Assembly (NCBI RefSeq): GCF_014926385.1
Contig: NZ_CP053291.1
Location: 1,488,001 to 1,552,000 of the forward strand
Direction of reading: 5' to 3'
Source of the DNA: Trueperella pecoris
GTDB taxonomy: Bacteria > Actinomycetota > Actinomycetes > Actinomycetales > Actinomycetaceae
Length of the DNA: 64,000 bases
The position numbers and the translations under genes were made by a program. Shown here piece by piece: positions 49,993 to 60,623 of the stretch (position 1 is its first letter; every line of letters begins with the position of its first letter). The notes under the pieces are model-generated. The model did not search any database and had not been told where the DNA came from. It worked only from the letters and a program-made list of their open reading frames with translations.

Positions 49993-51064
49993 ATTTCTTC
50001 CACGTCACGCCGATTCCGGCGAGGATCGCCACCAGCGTCATCGCGAGCACGATCTTGCTCGGGTAGACCGTATAGGCGACGGCCGAAAATGAGGCGATGG
50101 CCGTCCACATGTACAGGATCAGCACGGCCACGGTGTGGGAATGGCCCCGCCGAAGGAGGCGGTGGTGGAGGTGACCGGCGTCAGCGGAGAACGGAGAGCG
50201 CCCCTTGCGCACGCGCCGAAAAACCGCCCACGTGAGGTCGACCAGTGGAATGACGAGCACAAGAAGCGGGATGATAAGTGGCATGAACGCGGGCAACGCT
50301 TGGCGGGTGCCAACGGTGACCGGGTCAATTTGGCCCGTCACTAAGATGGTCGCACCGGCGAGGATCGTGCCGAGCATGAGCGCGCCAGAGTCACCCATGA
50401 AAATCTTGGCAGGATGGAAGTTGTGGGGCAGGAATCCGATGCAGCTACCCACGAGGGCAGCAAGAACGGTCGTCGCCACCGAGGTGTAATCCCCCGGCGA
50501 TACCTCCCGGGTGAGATAGTAGGCGTAGATGAAGAAGGCGAACGCCGCGATGGCGACAACGCCGGCCGCTAGGCCGTCCAGGCCGTCCACAAAATTCACC
50601 GCGTTCGCAACGACAACGACCGCGATGATCGTGGTGAAGAGGGTCAGACGGGTGGAGCCGACCGTCAGCCCCAGAAGCGGAACCGTCACCAGTTGCACGC
50701 CCTGCCAGGCCATGACTCCAGCCGCGAGGATCTCCCCGGCGAACTTGGCATACCAGGTCAGCTCCCAGATGTCGTCGATCGCGCCCAGGAGGCACATGAT
50801 CGCCCCGCCCCACATGATCGCCCACATGCCCGTGCTCACGGCGAAAACGTCCTTGAGGTAGGGAATCTGGCTGGCCAACGCCAACGCCGCGATAAAACCG
50901 CCGAACATCGCCACGCCTCCGAGACGAGCGATGGGCGTGGAATGGACGTCTCGTTCACGGATTTGCGTGATCGCGCCGCTCGCGAGCGCGAGCCGTAACA
51001 CCAGCGGCACAAGGAGGTAGGTCAAGACCGCTGCAAGGACGAGGACGAGCAGATAGGTTCTCAC
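49955..51064 (-). CDS. wecA: Undecaprenyl-phosphate N-acetylglucosaminyl 1-phosphate transferase-like protein (WecA/MraY superfamily)
   Basis: Polytopic membrane enzyme, 369 residues with about ten helices. It joins a sugar-1-phosphate to undecaprenyl phosphate as the first step of a cell-wall glycan. Family motifs are NFVDGLDGLAAG, KIFMGDSGALMLG and the HLHHRLLRRGHSH loop. The GTG start overlaps the tsaC stop (GTGA). WecA rather than MraY is inferred from the HHR-type loop and its position outside the dcw cluster. Confidence 0.88.
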   Translation of the reverse strand: MRTYLLVLVLAAVLTYLLVPLVLRLALASGAITQIRERDVHSTPIARLGGVAMFGGFIAALALASQIPYLKDVFAVSTGMWAIMWGGAIMCLLGAIDDIWELTWYAKFAGEILAAGVMAWQGVQLVTVPLLGLTVGSTRLTLFTTIIAVVVVANAVNFVDGLDGLAAGVVAIAAFAFFIYAYYLTREVSPGDYTSVATTVLAALVGSCIGFLPHNFHPAKIFMGDSGALMLGTILAGATILVTGQIDPVTVGTRQALPAFMPLIIPLLVLVIPLVDLTWAVFRRVRKGRSPFSADAGHLHHRLLRRGHSHTVAVLILYMWTAIASFSAVAYTVYPSKIVLAMTLVAILAGIGVTWKKFGRHASQQSASA

Positions 51065-51693
51065 CGGAGCTCCCCCGGGCGGTCAAGGGCGGCGAAGACA
51101 TCGGCGTCGGCGATGGCCCCATGACGCAAAATCGTGGGCTCGCCGACCACCGACACGATGGTTGAGGCTATTCCCCCGCCTGCGCCTACGAGCCCGCCGT
51201 CGAGGTAGAGTGCGATCGAATCACCAAGCTGGGCGATGGCTTCCTCGACGCGCGTCGCGGGCGGCTGGCCGTGCTGATTTGCGCTCGTCACGGCGAGCGG
51301 ACCCACGGTTTCCAGGAGCGCGAGCGTCGTCGTCGAATCGGGCATTCGCAACGCCACTGTACCGTTGGTCTCTCCGAGGTCCCAGCCGATCGTCTCCCGC
51401 GCTGGCACCACGATCGTCATAGCGCCCGGCCAGAAGGCTTCCATCAGCGTCTCGGCGGCACGGGGAAGATGGTCGGTCAATGCGTGGGCCTGGTCAACGC
51501 TGGCCACGAGTACCGGAGGCGGGTTGGCGCGCGTGCGGGACTTCGCGGTCAACAGCGCCGTGATCGCCTCGGCGTTAAACGGGTCAGTTCCAATGCCGTA
51601 GACGGTATCGGTTGGCAGGCAGATCACTTCGCCACGCTCGATCGCGGCGCTCGCCAGCGCGATCGCCTCGGGATCGTGTGCCTTGACCTTCAT
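51061..51693 (-). CDS. tsaC: Threonylcarbamoyl-AMP synthase (Sua5/YrdC/TsaC)
   Basis: 210 residues making the L-threonylcarbamoyl-adenylate used for tRNA t6A37. LPTDTVYGIG, the KSRTRANPPP region and AVTSANQHGQPPA are the YrdC-fold signatures. No C-terminal Sua5 domain is present. Overlaps prmC by 4 nt. Confidence 0.93.
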   Translation of the reverse strand: MKVKAHDPEAIALASAAIERGEVICLPTDTVYGIGTDPFNAEAITALLTAKSRTRANPPPVLVASVDQAHALTDHLPRAAETLMEAFWPGAMTIVVPARETIGWDLGETNGTVALRMPDSTTTLALLETVGPLAVTSANQHGQPPATRVEEAIAQLGDSIALYLDGGLVGAGGGIASTIVSVVGEPTILRHGAIADADVFAALDRPGELR

Positions 51694-52511
51694 CGGATGT
51701 CCTTTCGCGCGCGTAGCCAGCGATCACGGCCCGTCAAATCTTGCCCAGTCGAGACCTCGACAAAACCACGTTCTTCAGCGACACGGCAGAGCGCGGGCCC
51801 CTGCTCGTCGCCATGTTCCATGATGAGGATACCCCCAGGCCGAAGGAGTTGGTGGGCTCGTTCCACAAGCGCTATTGGCAGCTCGAGCCCGTCCTCGCCG
51901 CCGAAAAGCGCCATCGCAGGGTCTTGGCGGACCTCAGGAGACAAGTCGTGCCACGGTGCCACGTACGGCGGGTTGGTCACCACGAGATCGATGCCTCGCG
52001 CATAGTGGTCCAGCTCTTCGCGAGCGTCGCCCTGCACGAGCGTCACGAGGCTCCCGTAGCGGGCATTGTTGCGCACTGCTGATTCGAAAGCCTCCTTCGA
52101 GAGCTCGACGGCGATCACGCGGGCATTCGTCTCGGTCGCGATGGAGATTGCGATGGCTCCAGAGCCCGTGCACAGGTCCACAACGAGGGGATCGTCCACA
52201 CCGCGAATCTCGGCCAGGGCCGCGTCAACCACCATCTCGGTCTCCGGGCGCACGACAAACACGCCAGGGCGCGATTCGAGCTCGAGGTAGCGGAAGTACA
52301 TCGTTGCCTCGATGTGTTGCAGTGGCACACGTTTGGCGCGAGCGCGCACGGCATCCTCGAAGCGTTCAAGATCGGCCGGGACAACGGCGTCGTTGGGCAC
52401 CGGACGCCGGCCGAGCACGAACTGCGCCAAGGAACGCGCGTCCGCATCAGGCGACGCGACGCCGGCATCCGCCAACCGCTCGCGCGCCTGACGGATGGCG
52501 TCTGCCCACAT
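51690..52511 (-). CDS. prmC: Release factor glutamine methyltransferase PrmC
   Basis: 273-residue SAM-dependent enzyme that methylates the GGQ glutamine of RF1/RF2. The SAM motif is VVDLCTGSGAIAISIA and the catalytic NPPY lies in VTNPPYVAPW. It starts directly after the prfA stop (TAAATG), next to its substrate's gene. Confidence 0.95.
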   Translation of the reverse strand: MWADAIRQARERLADAGVASPDADARSLAQFVLGRRPVPNDAVVPADLERFEDAVRARAKRVPLQHIEATMYFRYLELESRPGVFVVRPETEMVVDAALAEIRGVDDPLVVDLCTGSGAIAISIATETNARVIAVELSKEAFESAVRNNARYGSLVTLVQGDAREELDHYARGIDLVVTNPPYVAPWHDLSPEVRQDPAMALFGGEDGLELPIALVERAHQLLRPGGILIMEHGDEQGPALCRVAEERGFVEVSTGQDLTGRDRWLRARKDIR

Positions 52512-53624
52512 TTACTTGGCCTCTGCTTCTTCCGCAGCTGCCTGGAGCCGCTCCTCTTCGTCCATCTCGCGTAGCGAGGTAATGACGTCGTCAAGGTTGC
52601 CCTGGAGCACCTGGTCGAGGTTGTGTGCCTTAAAGCCCGTGCGATGATCGGCAATGCGATTCTCCGGGAAGTTATAGGTGCGAACGCGCTCAGAACGATC
52701 CACCGTACGGACCTGCGAGCGGCGCTGATCTGCTTCTTTAGCCGCCTGCTCTTCAAGCTGAACCTGGCGGATACGGGCCAAAAGAATGCGCATTGCCGCT
52801 TCACGGTTCTTAATCTGAGACTTCTCGTCCTGCATCGAGACCGTGATGCCGGTCGGAAGGTGGGTGATACGCACGGCCGAGTCGGTCGTGTTCACCGACT
52901 GTCCGCCCGGGCCCGAAGAACGATAGACGTCGATGCGAAGCTCGTTGTCATTGAGCTGGACTTCCTCGGGCTCATCAACTTCGGCAAACACGAGGACACC
53001 GGCAGCCGACGTGTGGACGCGTCCCTGAGACTCGGTGACCGGCACGCGTTGAACGCGGTGAACGCCCGCCTCGTACTTCATGTGTGCCCACACCCCGTCG
53101 GCGGGATCGTCCGGAACCGACCTGGCCTTGATAGCCATCTGCACGTCCTTGTAACCGCCCATATCGGTGTCGGTGTGGGACAGAATCTGGGTCGACCAGC
53201 CCTTGGACTCGGCGTATCGCTGATACATGCGCAGCAGATCCGAGGCGAACAAAGCCGACTCCTCGCCACCCTCACCGGCCTTGACCTCGAGGATGACGTC
53301 GCGCCCGTCGTCGGGATCGCGCGGAAGAAGCGCATCTCGCAACGACGCCGCCGCGTCGTCAACCTCGACTTCTAGGCGCGGAAGCTCGCCGGCGAACAGC
53401 TCGCCGTCTTCCCCACCCAGATCGACGATTTCCTGAGCCTCGGAAAGATCGGTTGACGCGTTGACCCAGCGCTCGTAGCGGGAGACCACTCGCTTGAGTT
53501 CGGCATAACGACGCCCCAGGCTACGCAGTTTCTCCGGCTTGGCCAACACCTCCGGCGATGCCATCTGCTTTTCAATGTCGTAATACTCTTCTGCCGCTGC
53601 CTGCGCTGCGGGGAACTCACTCAT
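52512..53624 (-). CDS. prfA: Peptide chain release factor 1
   Basis: 370 residues, terminating translation at UAA and UAG. The GGQ loop is [16 protein letters not shown]; the stop-codon tripeptide region is in [21 protein letters not shown] chose ATG 53624 because GGAGAG lies just upstream; longer frames run into the terminator. Confidence 0.95.
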   Translation of the reverse strand: MSEFPAAQAAAEEYYDIEKQMASPEVLAKPEKLRSLGRRYAELKRVVSRYERWVNASTDLSEAQEIVDLGGEDGELFAGELPRLEVEVDDAAASLRDALLPRDPDDGRDVILEVKAGEGGEESALFASDLLRMYQRYAESKGWSTQILSHTDTDMGGYKDVQMAIKARSVPDDPADGVWAHMKYEAGVHRVQRVPVTESQGRVHTSAAGVLVFAEVDEPEEVQLNDNELRIDVYRSSGPGGQSVNTTDSAVRITHLPTGITVSMQDEKSQIKNREAAMRILLARIRQVQLEEQAAKEADQRRSQVRTVDRSERVRTYNFPENRIADHRTGFKAHNLDQVLQGNLDDVITSLREMDEEERLQAAAEEAEAK

Positions 53625-53659
53625 GTCTCTCCAACTGTTGCTAGTGCGAAAATACGGTA

Positions 53660-53690
53660 AACGCCGGTACAGATACACTGTACCGGCGTT
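53660..53690 (-). terminator. Hairpin between rpmE and prfA
   Basis: A perfect 13-bp stem, AACGCCGGTACAG with CTGTACCGGCGTT, and a 5-nt loop lie 11 nt after the rpmE stop. It probably attenuates read-through into prfA. Confidence 0.85.
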
Positions 53691-53701
53691 CATAAGCTCA
53701 G

Positions 53702-53914
53702 TTACTTCGTGCGCTTACCGTAGCGAGCCTCGAAGCGGGCGACGCGGCCGCCGGTGTCGAGAATCTTCTGCTTGCCCGTGTAGAACGGGTGGCATGCGCT
53801 ACACACGTCAACGCGGAGCGAATCGCCTGCGAGGGTGGAACGGGTTTCGAACTCGTTGCCACAGGTGCAGGTGACGTGGATGTCGTGGTAGTCGGGGTGG
53901 ATACCCTGCTTCAT
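53702..53914 (-). CDS. rpmE: 50S ribosomal protein L31 (zinc-binding form)
   Basis: 70 residues. CTCG and CSAC provide the four-cysteine zinc site, so this is the Cys+ type rather than the zinc-independent paralog. ATG 53914 follows AAGGAGAA. Confidence 0.95.
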   Translation of the reverse strand: MKQGIHPDYHDIHVTCTCGNEFETRSTLAGDSLRVDVCSACHPFYTGKQKILDTGGRVARFEARYGKRTK

Positions 53915-54019
53915 TTCTTCTCCTTGGATCGTTTGGTGCCCTGGGTCCATCGAGATTTACCCGTGGTGAACCAGAAGCCGACGGTCAATTTAACCACATA
54001 AGGCCGCTATATCGATAGC

Positions 54020-54053
54020 CGCGGGCGGTGCACACTTGATCACACCGCCCGCG
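54020..54053 (-). terminator. Terminator after rho
   Basis: An 11-bp stem, CGCGGGCGGTG with CACCGCCCGCG, and a 12-nt loop begin just past the rho stop codon. Confidence 0.75.
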
Positions 54054-54059
54054 AAAGCG

Positions 54060-55784
54060 CTAATCTGCGTGTTGCATTCCGCGAACAACGGACATGAGGA
54101 ACTCGCCGTTCGACTCCGTCTTGCGCATGCGCCCGAGAACGTAGTCGGAGGCCTCCTGGACATCCAACGTGCCAAGCGCGCGGCGCAGGTGCCAGACGAT
54201 CTTGAGCTCTTCGGGGCTGAACAGCAGCTCCTCGCGGCGGGTGCCCGAAGCGTTGATATCCACAGCCGGGAAGATACGGCGATCGGCGAGCTGACGCGAC
54301 AGGCGCAGCTCCATGTTGCCGGTACCCTTGAACTCCTCGAAAATGACCTCGTCCATCTTCGACCCGGTCTCCACCAGCGCGGATGCGACGATCGTCAGCG
54401 AACCACCGTTTTCGATGTTGCGGGCAGCGCCGAAGAACTTCTTGGGCGGGTAGAGCGCACCGGCATCCACACCACCCGAGAGGATACGGCCCGACGCCGG
54501 AGCGGCAAGGTTGTAGGCGCGGCCAAGGCGGGTGAGCGAATCTAGAAGAATGACAACGTCCTGGCCCAGCTCCACGAGGCGCTTAGCACGCTCGACGGCG
54601 AGCTCGGCAACGATGGTGTGATCGGAGGCCGGACGGTCGAACGTCGAGGCAATGACCTCGCCCTTGACCAGGCGCTGCATGTCCGTGACTTCTTCCGGAC
54701 GCTCGTCAACAAGAACCACCATGAGGTGAACATCCGGATTGTTGTTAGCGATCGCCATCGCAATCTGCTGCATGACGACGGTCTTGCCCGCCTTCGGAGG
54801 GGAGACGATCAGACCACGCTGGCCCTTGCCAATCGGGGCGACGAGGTCGATGATGCGCGAGGTCAGCGCCTTCTGGCTGGTCTCCATGCGCAACATCTCG
54901 TTGGGGTAAAGCGGGGTGAGCTTGTTAAACTCGGGGCGCTCCTTCGCCTCCTCCGGCGTCATGCCGTTAATAGACGTGACCTCAACCAGCGGGTTGTACT
55001 TGTGCTGGCGGCCGCGGCGGTTATTTCCCTCCGACGCATCACGCACAGCTCCCTGGATCGCATCGCCACGGCGCAGGCCGTAGCGGCGAATGATCTGGGA
55101 AGAGACGTACGCATCGTTCTTACCGGGAAGGTAACCGCCCGTGCGCAAGTAGTTGTTGTTGCCATCGACGTCAAGAATGCCGGCGACGGGGATGAGGACT
55201 TCACCCGATTCGACGTTCTCCTCGCGCTCCTCGTTGCGGTTGCGATCGTTGCGGTTACGGCGATCGTCGTTGCGGTTGCCGCGCTCCTGGCGCTCGCCGC
55301 GCTCATCGCTGCGGTTGCCGTGCTCCTGGCGCTCGTCGTTGCGATTGCGGTTACGGTTGCGCTGGCGACGGCCGCGACGCCCGCGACCCTCGTCATCGTC
55401 GGAGCTTTCCTCGGCTCGGCGCTGCGCGGCGTCACCAAGTGCGTCGAGGGCTGCCCTCTTTTCGTCCTCGCTCAGCTCCTTGGCGGGCTTCTTCTTCGAG
55501 ACGGGTAGGTCAAGCTGGGCCTTGGGATCACCGTGCTGGTTGACGGTCTCTTCGGCCTCACGCTTTTCGGCCGGCTGCGCCGCCTGCGTGGCCTGATCGG
55601 AAGCCTTGCGTGCGCGCGACTTTGGCTTCTTGGCAGCGTTACGCGCCTCACGAATGGCCGTAATCAAATCGTTGCGGCGCGCGTTAGGCGCCAAAGACAA
55701 GCCCATGTCGGCTGCAAGCGTCTTCAAATCGGCCAGGCGCATCGTGGAGATGGGGCCAGATGGTTGCGTTGAGTTTTCGCTCAC
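54060..55784 (-). CDS. rho: Transcription termination factor Rho
   Basis: 574 residues from GTG 55784 with AAGGA upstream. Rho N-terminal domain (about 10-50); then an insertion (about 55-200) whose second half is almost only Arg, Asn, Asp, Glu and Gly, typical of high-GC Gram-positives and likely RNA-binding and disordered. The RNA-binding cold-shock-like domain follows ([12 protein letters not shown]). The ATPase has P-loop [10 protein letters not shown] and [15 protein letters not shown] (Walker B). Rho-dependent termination is therefore available in this organism. Confidence 0.95.
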   Translation of the reverse strand: MSENSTQPSGPISTMRLADLKTLAADMGLSLAPNARRNDLITAIREARNAAKKPKSRARKASDQATQAAQPAEKREAEETVNQHGDPKAQLDLPVSKKKPAKELSEDEKRAALDALGDAAQRRAEESSDDDEGRGRRGRRQRNRNRNRNDERQEHGNRSDERGERQERGNRNDDRRNRNDRNRNEEREENVESGEVLIPVAGILDVDGNNNYLRTGGYLPGKNDAYVSSQIIRRYGLRRGDAIQGAVRDASEGNNRRGRQHKYNPLVEVTSINGMTPEEAKERPEFNKLTPLYPNEMLRMETSQKALTSRIIDLVAPIGKGQRGLIVSPPKAGKTVVMQQIAMAIANNNPDVHLMVVLVDERPEEVTDMQRLVKGEVIASTFDRPASDHTIVAELAVERAKRLVELGQDVVILLDSLTRLGRAYNLAAPASGRILSGGVDAGALYPPKKFFGAARNIENGGSLTIVASALVETGSKMDEVIFEEFKGTGNMELRLSRQLADRRIFPAVDINASGTRREELLFSPEELKIVWHLRRALGTLDVQEASDYVLGRMRKTESNGEFLMSVVRGMQHAD

Positions 55785-55975
55785 GAGGTTCCTTCCTCGG
55801 TTCCGGAACAAAGCCGGGGTCAATAATGTGACTTTCCGCGACATAGCGCATGGCGCTCATGTAAATAATCTGACAGAGTGCGGAAGTGCGAGCTGTTTAA
55901 TAGCCCCGCATACATGACTAATAGTCTGAACTGTCATTCATCAGCATACACACAAAGTGGCGACTTTCGAAAGTT

Positions 55976-56866
55976 CTACCCCGCGATATGTGCGCCACGT
56001 ACCTGCCGAGAATTCATCGTCCGATACCCCTGTTGGGCAAAAATATTCGCCATGGCGGGATCTACCTCGGCAAACAGTAAAATCGATGGGCCAGCTCCGC
56101 TCACGACGGCAGGCCAGCCGGCCTTGCGCAACGCACCCAAAACGGCCGCCGTATGCGGCATCGCCTCAGAGCGGTAGTCCTGATGAAGCTTGTCCTGCGT
56201 GGCGGCGAACAACAACGATGGGTCATTCGCTAGTGCGTGCGTGAGCAACGCTGTACGCCCCGCGTTAAACGCGGCGTCTGTGTGCGGGACGGAGGCGGGC
56301 AGGACCGCGCGCGCCGTCGTCGTCGGCAAAATCTCAGAAGGAACAAGCAACGTGGTCTTCACCTTCGGCGAAACCGTGAGGCGAACCGTACGGTACCCCT
56401 TCCCCTCGGCCCATGACAAGGTTGTTCCCCCGTAGATCGCAGGAGCGGCGTTGTCCGGATGCCCCTCGTATTCGGAGGCAATGTTAAGCACTTCCTCGTC
56501 CGTGAACTCCTCAGGCGAGCCCACCAGCTGCCGGACCAACATGACGCCAGCCACGATCGCCGCCGCCGAGGAACCCAAGCCCTTCCCGTGCGGAATCGAG
56601 TTCCGGCACACAAGCTCGACACCCGCGGCCGGCAGCCCCAGGCGCTCAAGCGTCTCGCGCATGACCCGAATAATCAGGTGCGAGCCATCCTTGGGCAGGG
56701 TGTCATGTCCTTCGCCAACAATGAGAGCCTTCGAGGCGCCGGTCGTCAGCGTGGCACTGACCTCATCCCACACGTCGTGGGCCATACCCATCGAATCAAA
56801 GCCCGGGCCAAGGTTGCCCGACGACGCCGGCACCCGCACACGCGCCGAATCGTTGACAATTCGCAT
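55976..56866 (-). CDS. thrB: Homoserine kinase
   Basis: GHMP kinase, 296 residues, phosphorylating homoserine. ATP-binding motif IPHGKGLGSSAAAIVAG; N-terminal VRVPASSGNLGPGFDSMG; C-terminal VSGAGPSILLF. ATG overlaps the thrC stop by one base (TAATG). Confidence 0.95.
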   Translation of the reverse strand: MRIVNDSARVRVPASSGNLGPGFDSMGMAHDVWDEVSATLTTGASKALIVGEGHDTLPKDGSHLIIRVMRETLERLGLPAAGVELVCRNSIPHGKGLGSSAAAIVAGVMLVRQLVGSPEEFTDEEVLNIASEYEGHPDNAAPAIYGGTTLSWAEGKGYRTVRLTVSPKVKTTLLVPSEILPTTTARAVLPASVPHTDAAFNAGRTALLTHALANDPSLLFAATQDKLHQDYRSEAMPHTAAVLGALRKAGWPAVVSGAGPSILLFAEVDPAMANIFAQQGYRTMNSRQVRGAHIAG

Positions 56867-57966
56867 TACAACCCCAGAACGCGAGCAGCCGCGGTAGCGG
56901 TGGGCTCGATCGGATCGAAATTGATCTCCATGCCACCCAGCGCGGTCGCAGTGTCCTTCAAGCCGTTGCCGGTGACCGTACACACGATCTTCGCGCCCTG
57001 CGCAACCTTGCCCTGGTCACCCGCCTGAAGTAGCCCTGCGACCGAGGCTGCCGACGCCGGCTCCACGAACACGCCCACCTCGGCAGCAAGTATTCTCTGG
57101 GCCTCGAGAATCTGTTCGTCGCGGACGCGATCAATCCAGCCGCGTGAATCGTCGCGTGCCGCTTCGGCGTATTTCCATGACGCCGGGTTGCCGATGCGGA
57201 TCGCCGTCGCGATAGTCTCGGGCGCATCCACCACGTGGCCGAGCACGAGCGGCGCCGCCCCCCAGGCCTGTACGCCCCACATCTGGGGTACCTTCGTGGA
57301 TACCGGAGGAAGATGAAGGGCGGTGTCATCAATCGAAGCGAGCGTGGTTTTGCCTGCGTACTCGTTGTATCCCATCCAATATGCGGAGATGTTACCCGCG
57401 TTGCCCACGGGGAGAACGTGGATGTCCGGGGCGTCGCCGAGCTCGTCAACGATCTCGAAAGCGGCTGTCTTTTGGCCCTGCAAGCGGTAGGGGTTGACCG
57501 AGTTCACAAGCGCGACCGGGTGGCTATCGGTCAGCTCGCGCACGATGTTGAGGCAGTCGTCAAAATTGCCGTCCACAGCCACAAGGTTCGCCCCATGCAC
57601 GATCGCCTGGGCCAGCTTGCCCGCCGCAATCTTGCCGGCCGGTAGCACGACGGCGCACTGCAGACCGGCCGCCACGGCGTAGGCAGCGGCAGATGCGGAG
57701 GTATTGCCCGTCGAGGCACAGGCCACGACTTCCACACCCGTCTGCATCACCTGCGAAATCGCGGTGGTCATGCCTCGATCCTTGAAAGAACCGGTAGGGT
57801 TGGCGCCCTCAACCTTGACATAGACCTCGGCATCCAGCCGTTCCGAAAGCGCCTTGGCATACACGAGCGGGGTGCCGCCCTCTTTGAGCGTCACCACCGG
57901 AGCCGTCTCAGCGAACGGCAGCCGTTCGCGGTATTCATTGATCAGGCCTTGCCACTGGTGTGCCAT
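56866..57966 (-). CDS. thrC: Threonine synthase
   Basis: PLP enzyme, 366 residues, converting O-phosphohomoserine to threonine. The PLP lysine is in [11 protein letters not shown]; the phosphate-cup motif is [11 protein letters not shown]. It starts at the base after the hom stop (TAAATG). Confidence 0.95.
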   Translation of the reverse strand: MAHQWQGLINEYRERLPFAETAPVVTLKEGGTPLVYAKALSERLDAEVYVKVEGANPTGSFKDRGMTTAISQVMQTGVEVVACASTGNTSASAAAYAVAAGLQCAVVLPAGKIAAGKLAQAIVHGANLVAVDGNFDDCLNIVRELTDSHPVALVNSVNPYRLQGQKTAAFEIVDELGDAPDIHVLPVGNAGNISAYWMGYNEYAGKTTLASIDDTALHLPPVSTKVPQMWGVQAWGAAPLVLGHVVDAPETIATAIRIGNPASWKYAEAARDDSRGWIDRVRDEQILEAQRILAAEVGVFVEPASAASVAGLLQAGDQGKVAQGAKIVCTVTGNGLKDTATALGGMEINFDPIEPTATAAARVLGL

Positions 57967-59244
57967 TTACTCGTCCTCTACCCTCAAGACGCGCACGATT
58001 TCGCGTACGTCACTTACCTTACTCACTGACTCGATCGTAGCCGCCATATCGGCCGCCGTGGCCGCGTGGGTCGTGATCGTCAGGCTCGCCCCGCCCGATT
58101 CGTCGTCCGAATCCTGCCGCACAGCCGAGATGGAAACCCCGGAGTCTGCGAAAGCGCGAGAAAGCTCGGCAAGTACGCCGACGACGTCGTTGACCCGCAA
58201 CCGGACAAAGTAGCGTGAGACCGCCTCGGAGGCGGGCACAAACTCGGATTCGCCGAGCACAATCTCCTGCGGGGCACGCCCGCCCACAACCTTCTTCGCA
58301 GCCGCGGCAACGACGTCGGAGAGCACGGCCGACGCCGTCGGGGTGCCGCCCGCTCCCCTGCCGTAGAACATGAGTCGGTCGGCGGACTCTGCCTCGATCA
58401 CGACCGCATTAAAGGAGCCCGAGATAGAAGCCAGCGGGTGGACGGTCGGGACGAGGGTCGGAGCGACGCGCACCTCGATCTTGCCCCCGGTTTGCGCCGC
58501 CGTCGCGACGAGCTTGATGACGAAATTATTTTTCGCCGCAGCTTCGATATCCGCGGAGGTGATGGAGCGGATACCCTCGACGTCGACGTCGGCGAGCGAG
58601 ACCCTCTTATGGAAGGCGAGCGAGGCAAGAATCGCAATCTTGGCCGCTGCGTCCCTACCGTCCACGTCGGCGCTCGGCTCCGCTTCGGCATATCCGAGCT
58701 CCTGGGCCGTGGCCAAGACCTCGTCAAAGGCGAGGCCCTTCGTGGTCATTTCGTCAAGAATGTAGTTCGTCGTGCCGTTGAGGATGCCCTTGATAGCTTT
58801 GACAGAATCCCCAGCCAACGACTCGCGCACCGCGTAGACCACCGGCACTGCCCCCGCAACGGCTGCCTCGTAGTAAAGATCCACGTTGGCAGCCTTAGCC
58901 AGGTCATACAGCTCCGGGCCATGCTCGGCGAGCAACGCCTTATTGCCCGTCACCACGGATGCTCCCGATTCCAGCGCGTAGCGCACGAGGGTCCGGGGAG
59001 GCTCGATGCCGCCGATAAGCTCAATGACGATGTCCGCACGCTCGATCAGAGCCCGCGAATCCGTGGTCAGCAGTGCCCGATCAATCACCGGATCTCGTTG
59101 CGTTTCAAGGTTCGACACCGAAATGCCGATGAGTTCTAATTCCGCTCCTGCGCGAGCGGAGAGGAGGTCGTTTTGCTCCTTGAGTAGACGCGCAACCTGG
59201 GTACCCACGGTTCCGCATCCGAGGAGAGCGATTTTAATACTCAT
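57967..59244 (-). CDS. hom: Homoserine dehydrogenase with ACT domain
   Basis: 425 residues. NAD(P)-binding GCGTVGTQVARLL at the N-terminus; the catalytic core includes GILNGTTNYILDEM and the later ALGYAEAEPSADVDG-type region. The C-terminal ACT domain (about 345-420, YFVRLRVNDVVGVLAELS) indicates threonine feedback. GGAAGGA precedes ATG 59244. Confidence 0.95.
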   Translation of the reverse strand: MSIKIALLGCGTVGTQVARLLKEQNDLLSARAGAELELIGISVSNLETQRDPVIDRALLTTDSRALIERADIVIELIGGIEPPRTLVRYALESGASVVTGNKALLAEHGPELYDLAKAANVDLYYEAAVAGAVPVVYAVRESLAGDSVKAIKGILNGTTNYILDEMTTKGLAFDEVLATAQELGYAEAEPSADVDGRDAAAKIAILASLAFHKRVSLADVDVEGIRSITSADIEAAAKNNFVIKLVATAAQTGGKIEVRVAPTLVPTVHPLASISGSFNAVVIEAESADRLMFYGRGAGGTPTASAVLSDVVAAAAKKVVGGRAPQEIVLGESEFVPASEAVSRYFVRLRVNDVVGVLAELSRAFADSGVSISAVRQDSDDESGGASLTITTHAATAADMAATIESVSKVSDVREIVRVLRVEDE

Positions 59245-59259
59245 GTCTTCCTTCCGCCG

Positions 59260-60621
59260 TTAGCCGAGATCGTAAGCGAGCTGATCCTCGATCGTCTCAC
59301 GGCGGAGCAACACCGTGCATTGCCCGTCTCGTACTGCGATCACACCCGGCCGCGGGAGCATATTGTAATTCGATCCCATCGAACGCCCGTAGGCGCCCGT
59401 CACAGGCACAGCCAACAGATCCCCGATCTCGACAGGCGGAAGGCTGACGTCCTTGACGAGGATATCGCCGGATTCGCAGTGCTTGCCCACCACGCGGGAC
59501 CGACACCCGGCACCAGTAGCCTCCCTGCCGACAACGGCGGCCGTGTAGTTGGCGCCGTAGAGTGCCGGCCGGAGGTTATCGGACATGCCACCGTCGACCG
59601 AAATGTAGCGACGAGGGCCACTATCCGTTGCGACATCTTTCATTGTGCCGACCGTATACAGCGTCATCATCGCCGGTGCGACGATCGAACGGCCCGGTTC
59701 GATGGAGATCCGTGGTGCCGGCAAGCCGGTAGCATCGCAATGTGCGCGCACCGCCTGCGCGAGCACCTCAGCGAAGTCTTCCGGCGCGGGCGGGACGGCA
59801 TCCTGTGAGGTATAACGGACCCCATAGCCACCGCCGAGATCCACTTCCGGGATCTCGATCCCTCGCTGCGCCGCCCATGCCCGCACGTCAAGGACCACCT
59901 TGGCCGCCTCGGCAAAGCCGTCGGTGGACAAGATCTGGGAACCAATATGTGAATGGATACCCACCAGCTTCAGGCCGGGCGTGCCGGCTATCTGGGTAAT
60001 GGCATCATAGGCCGCTCCGCTTGTCACGGAAAGCCCGAATTTCTGGTCCTCGTGGGCGGTCTGAATGAAGTCGTGCCCTCCCGCGTGCACCCCGGTTGTC
60101 AGGCGCACATACACCGGGGCGCTCCTGCCACGCTCGCTTGCGATACGCGCAACCTTGGCGATCTCGGGAATAGAATCGATGACGATATGGGCGATGCCAC
60201 TATCGATAGCGAGTGCGATCTCCGCCTCTGACTTGTTATTGCCATGAAGGCCAATACGGGAACCTGGCACCCCGCCCGCGAGCGCAGTGCGTAATTCCCC
60301 TTCGGAGGCCGCATCGATGTTGAGGCCCTCGTCCATCATCCACCGGGCCACAGCTTTGGAGAGGAATGCCTTGCCGGCGTAGTACACGTCCGCCCCGGCA
60401 AGCGAGGTGAAAGCCTTCTCCATTGCCTCCACCCAGGCGCGAGCGCGAGTTCGCATGTCGGCCTCATCAAGAATGTAGGTGGGGGTGCCAAACTGAGCAG
60501 CGATCAGCGAAACCGGCACCCCAGCGACGGTCACCTCGCCTGACTCCGCCCGGGCCGTGTTCATCGACCACACTCCGTCGGGCCTGCCGTTGGGCTCGGG
60601 CGCGGCGACCGTCTCCAACAT
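59260..60621 (-). CDS. lysA: Diaminopimelate decarboxylase
   Basis: Fold-III PLP enzyme, 453 residues, making lysine from meso-diaminopimelate. The PLP lysine is in VYYAGKAFLSKAV; HGNNKSEAE and DLGGGYGVRY are further signatures; the C-terminal CESGD supplies the partner-site Cys. ATG 60621 has GGAGAGGA 7 nt upstream and begins 2 nt after the argS stop. Confidence 0.95.
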   Translation of the reverse strand: MLETVAAPEPNGRPDGVWSMNTARAESGEVTVAGVPVSLIAAQFGTPTYILDEADMRTRARAWVEAMEKAFTSLAGADVYYAGKAFLSKAVARWMMDEGLNIDAASEGELRTALAGGVPGSRIGLHGNNKSEAEIALAIDSGIAHIVIDSIPEIAKVARIASERGRSAPVYVRLTTGVHAGGHDFIQTAHEDQKFGLSVTSGAAYDAITQIAGTPGLKLVGIHSHIGSQILSTDGFAEAAKVVLDVRAWAAQRGIEIPEVDLGGGYGVRYTSQDAVPPAPEDFAEVLAQAVRAHCDATGLPAPRISIEPGRSIVAPAMMTLYTVGTMKDVATDSGPRRYISVDGGMSDNLRPALYGANYTAAVVGREATGAGCRSRVVGKHCESGDILVKDVSLPPVEIGDLLAVPVTGAYGRSMGSNYNMLPRPGVIAVRDGQCTVLLRRETIEDQLAYDLG

Positions 60622-60623
60622 GT

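Noticed and set aside
54618-55508. Hydrophobic-looking 296-codon frame opposite rho
   Set aside because: The Val/Ala/Leu runs come from the complement of Arg/Asn/Asp codons in Rho's low-complexity insertion.
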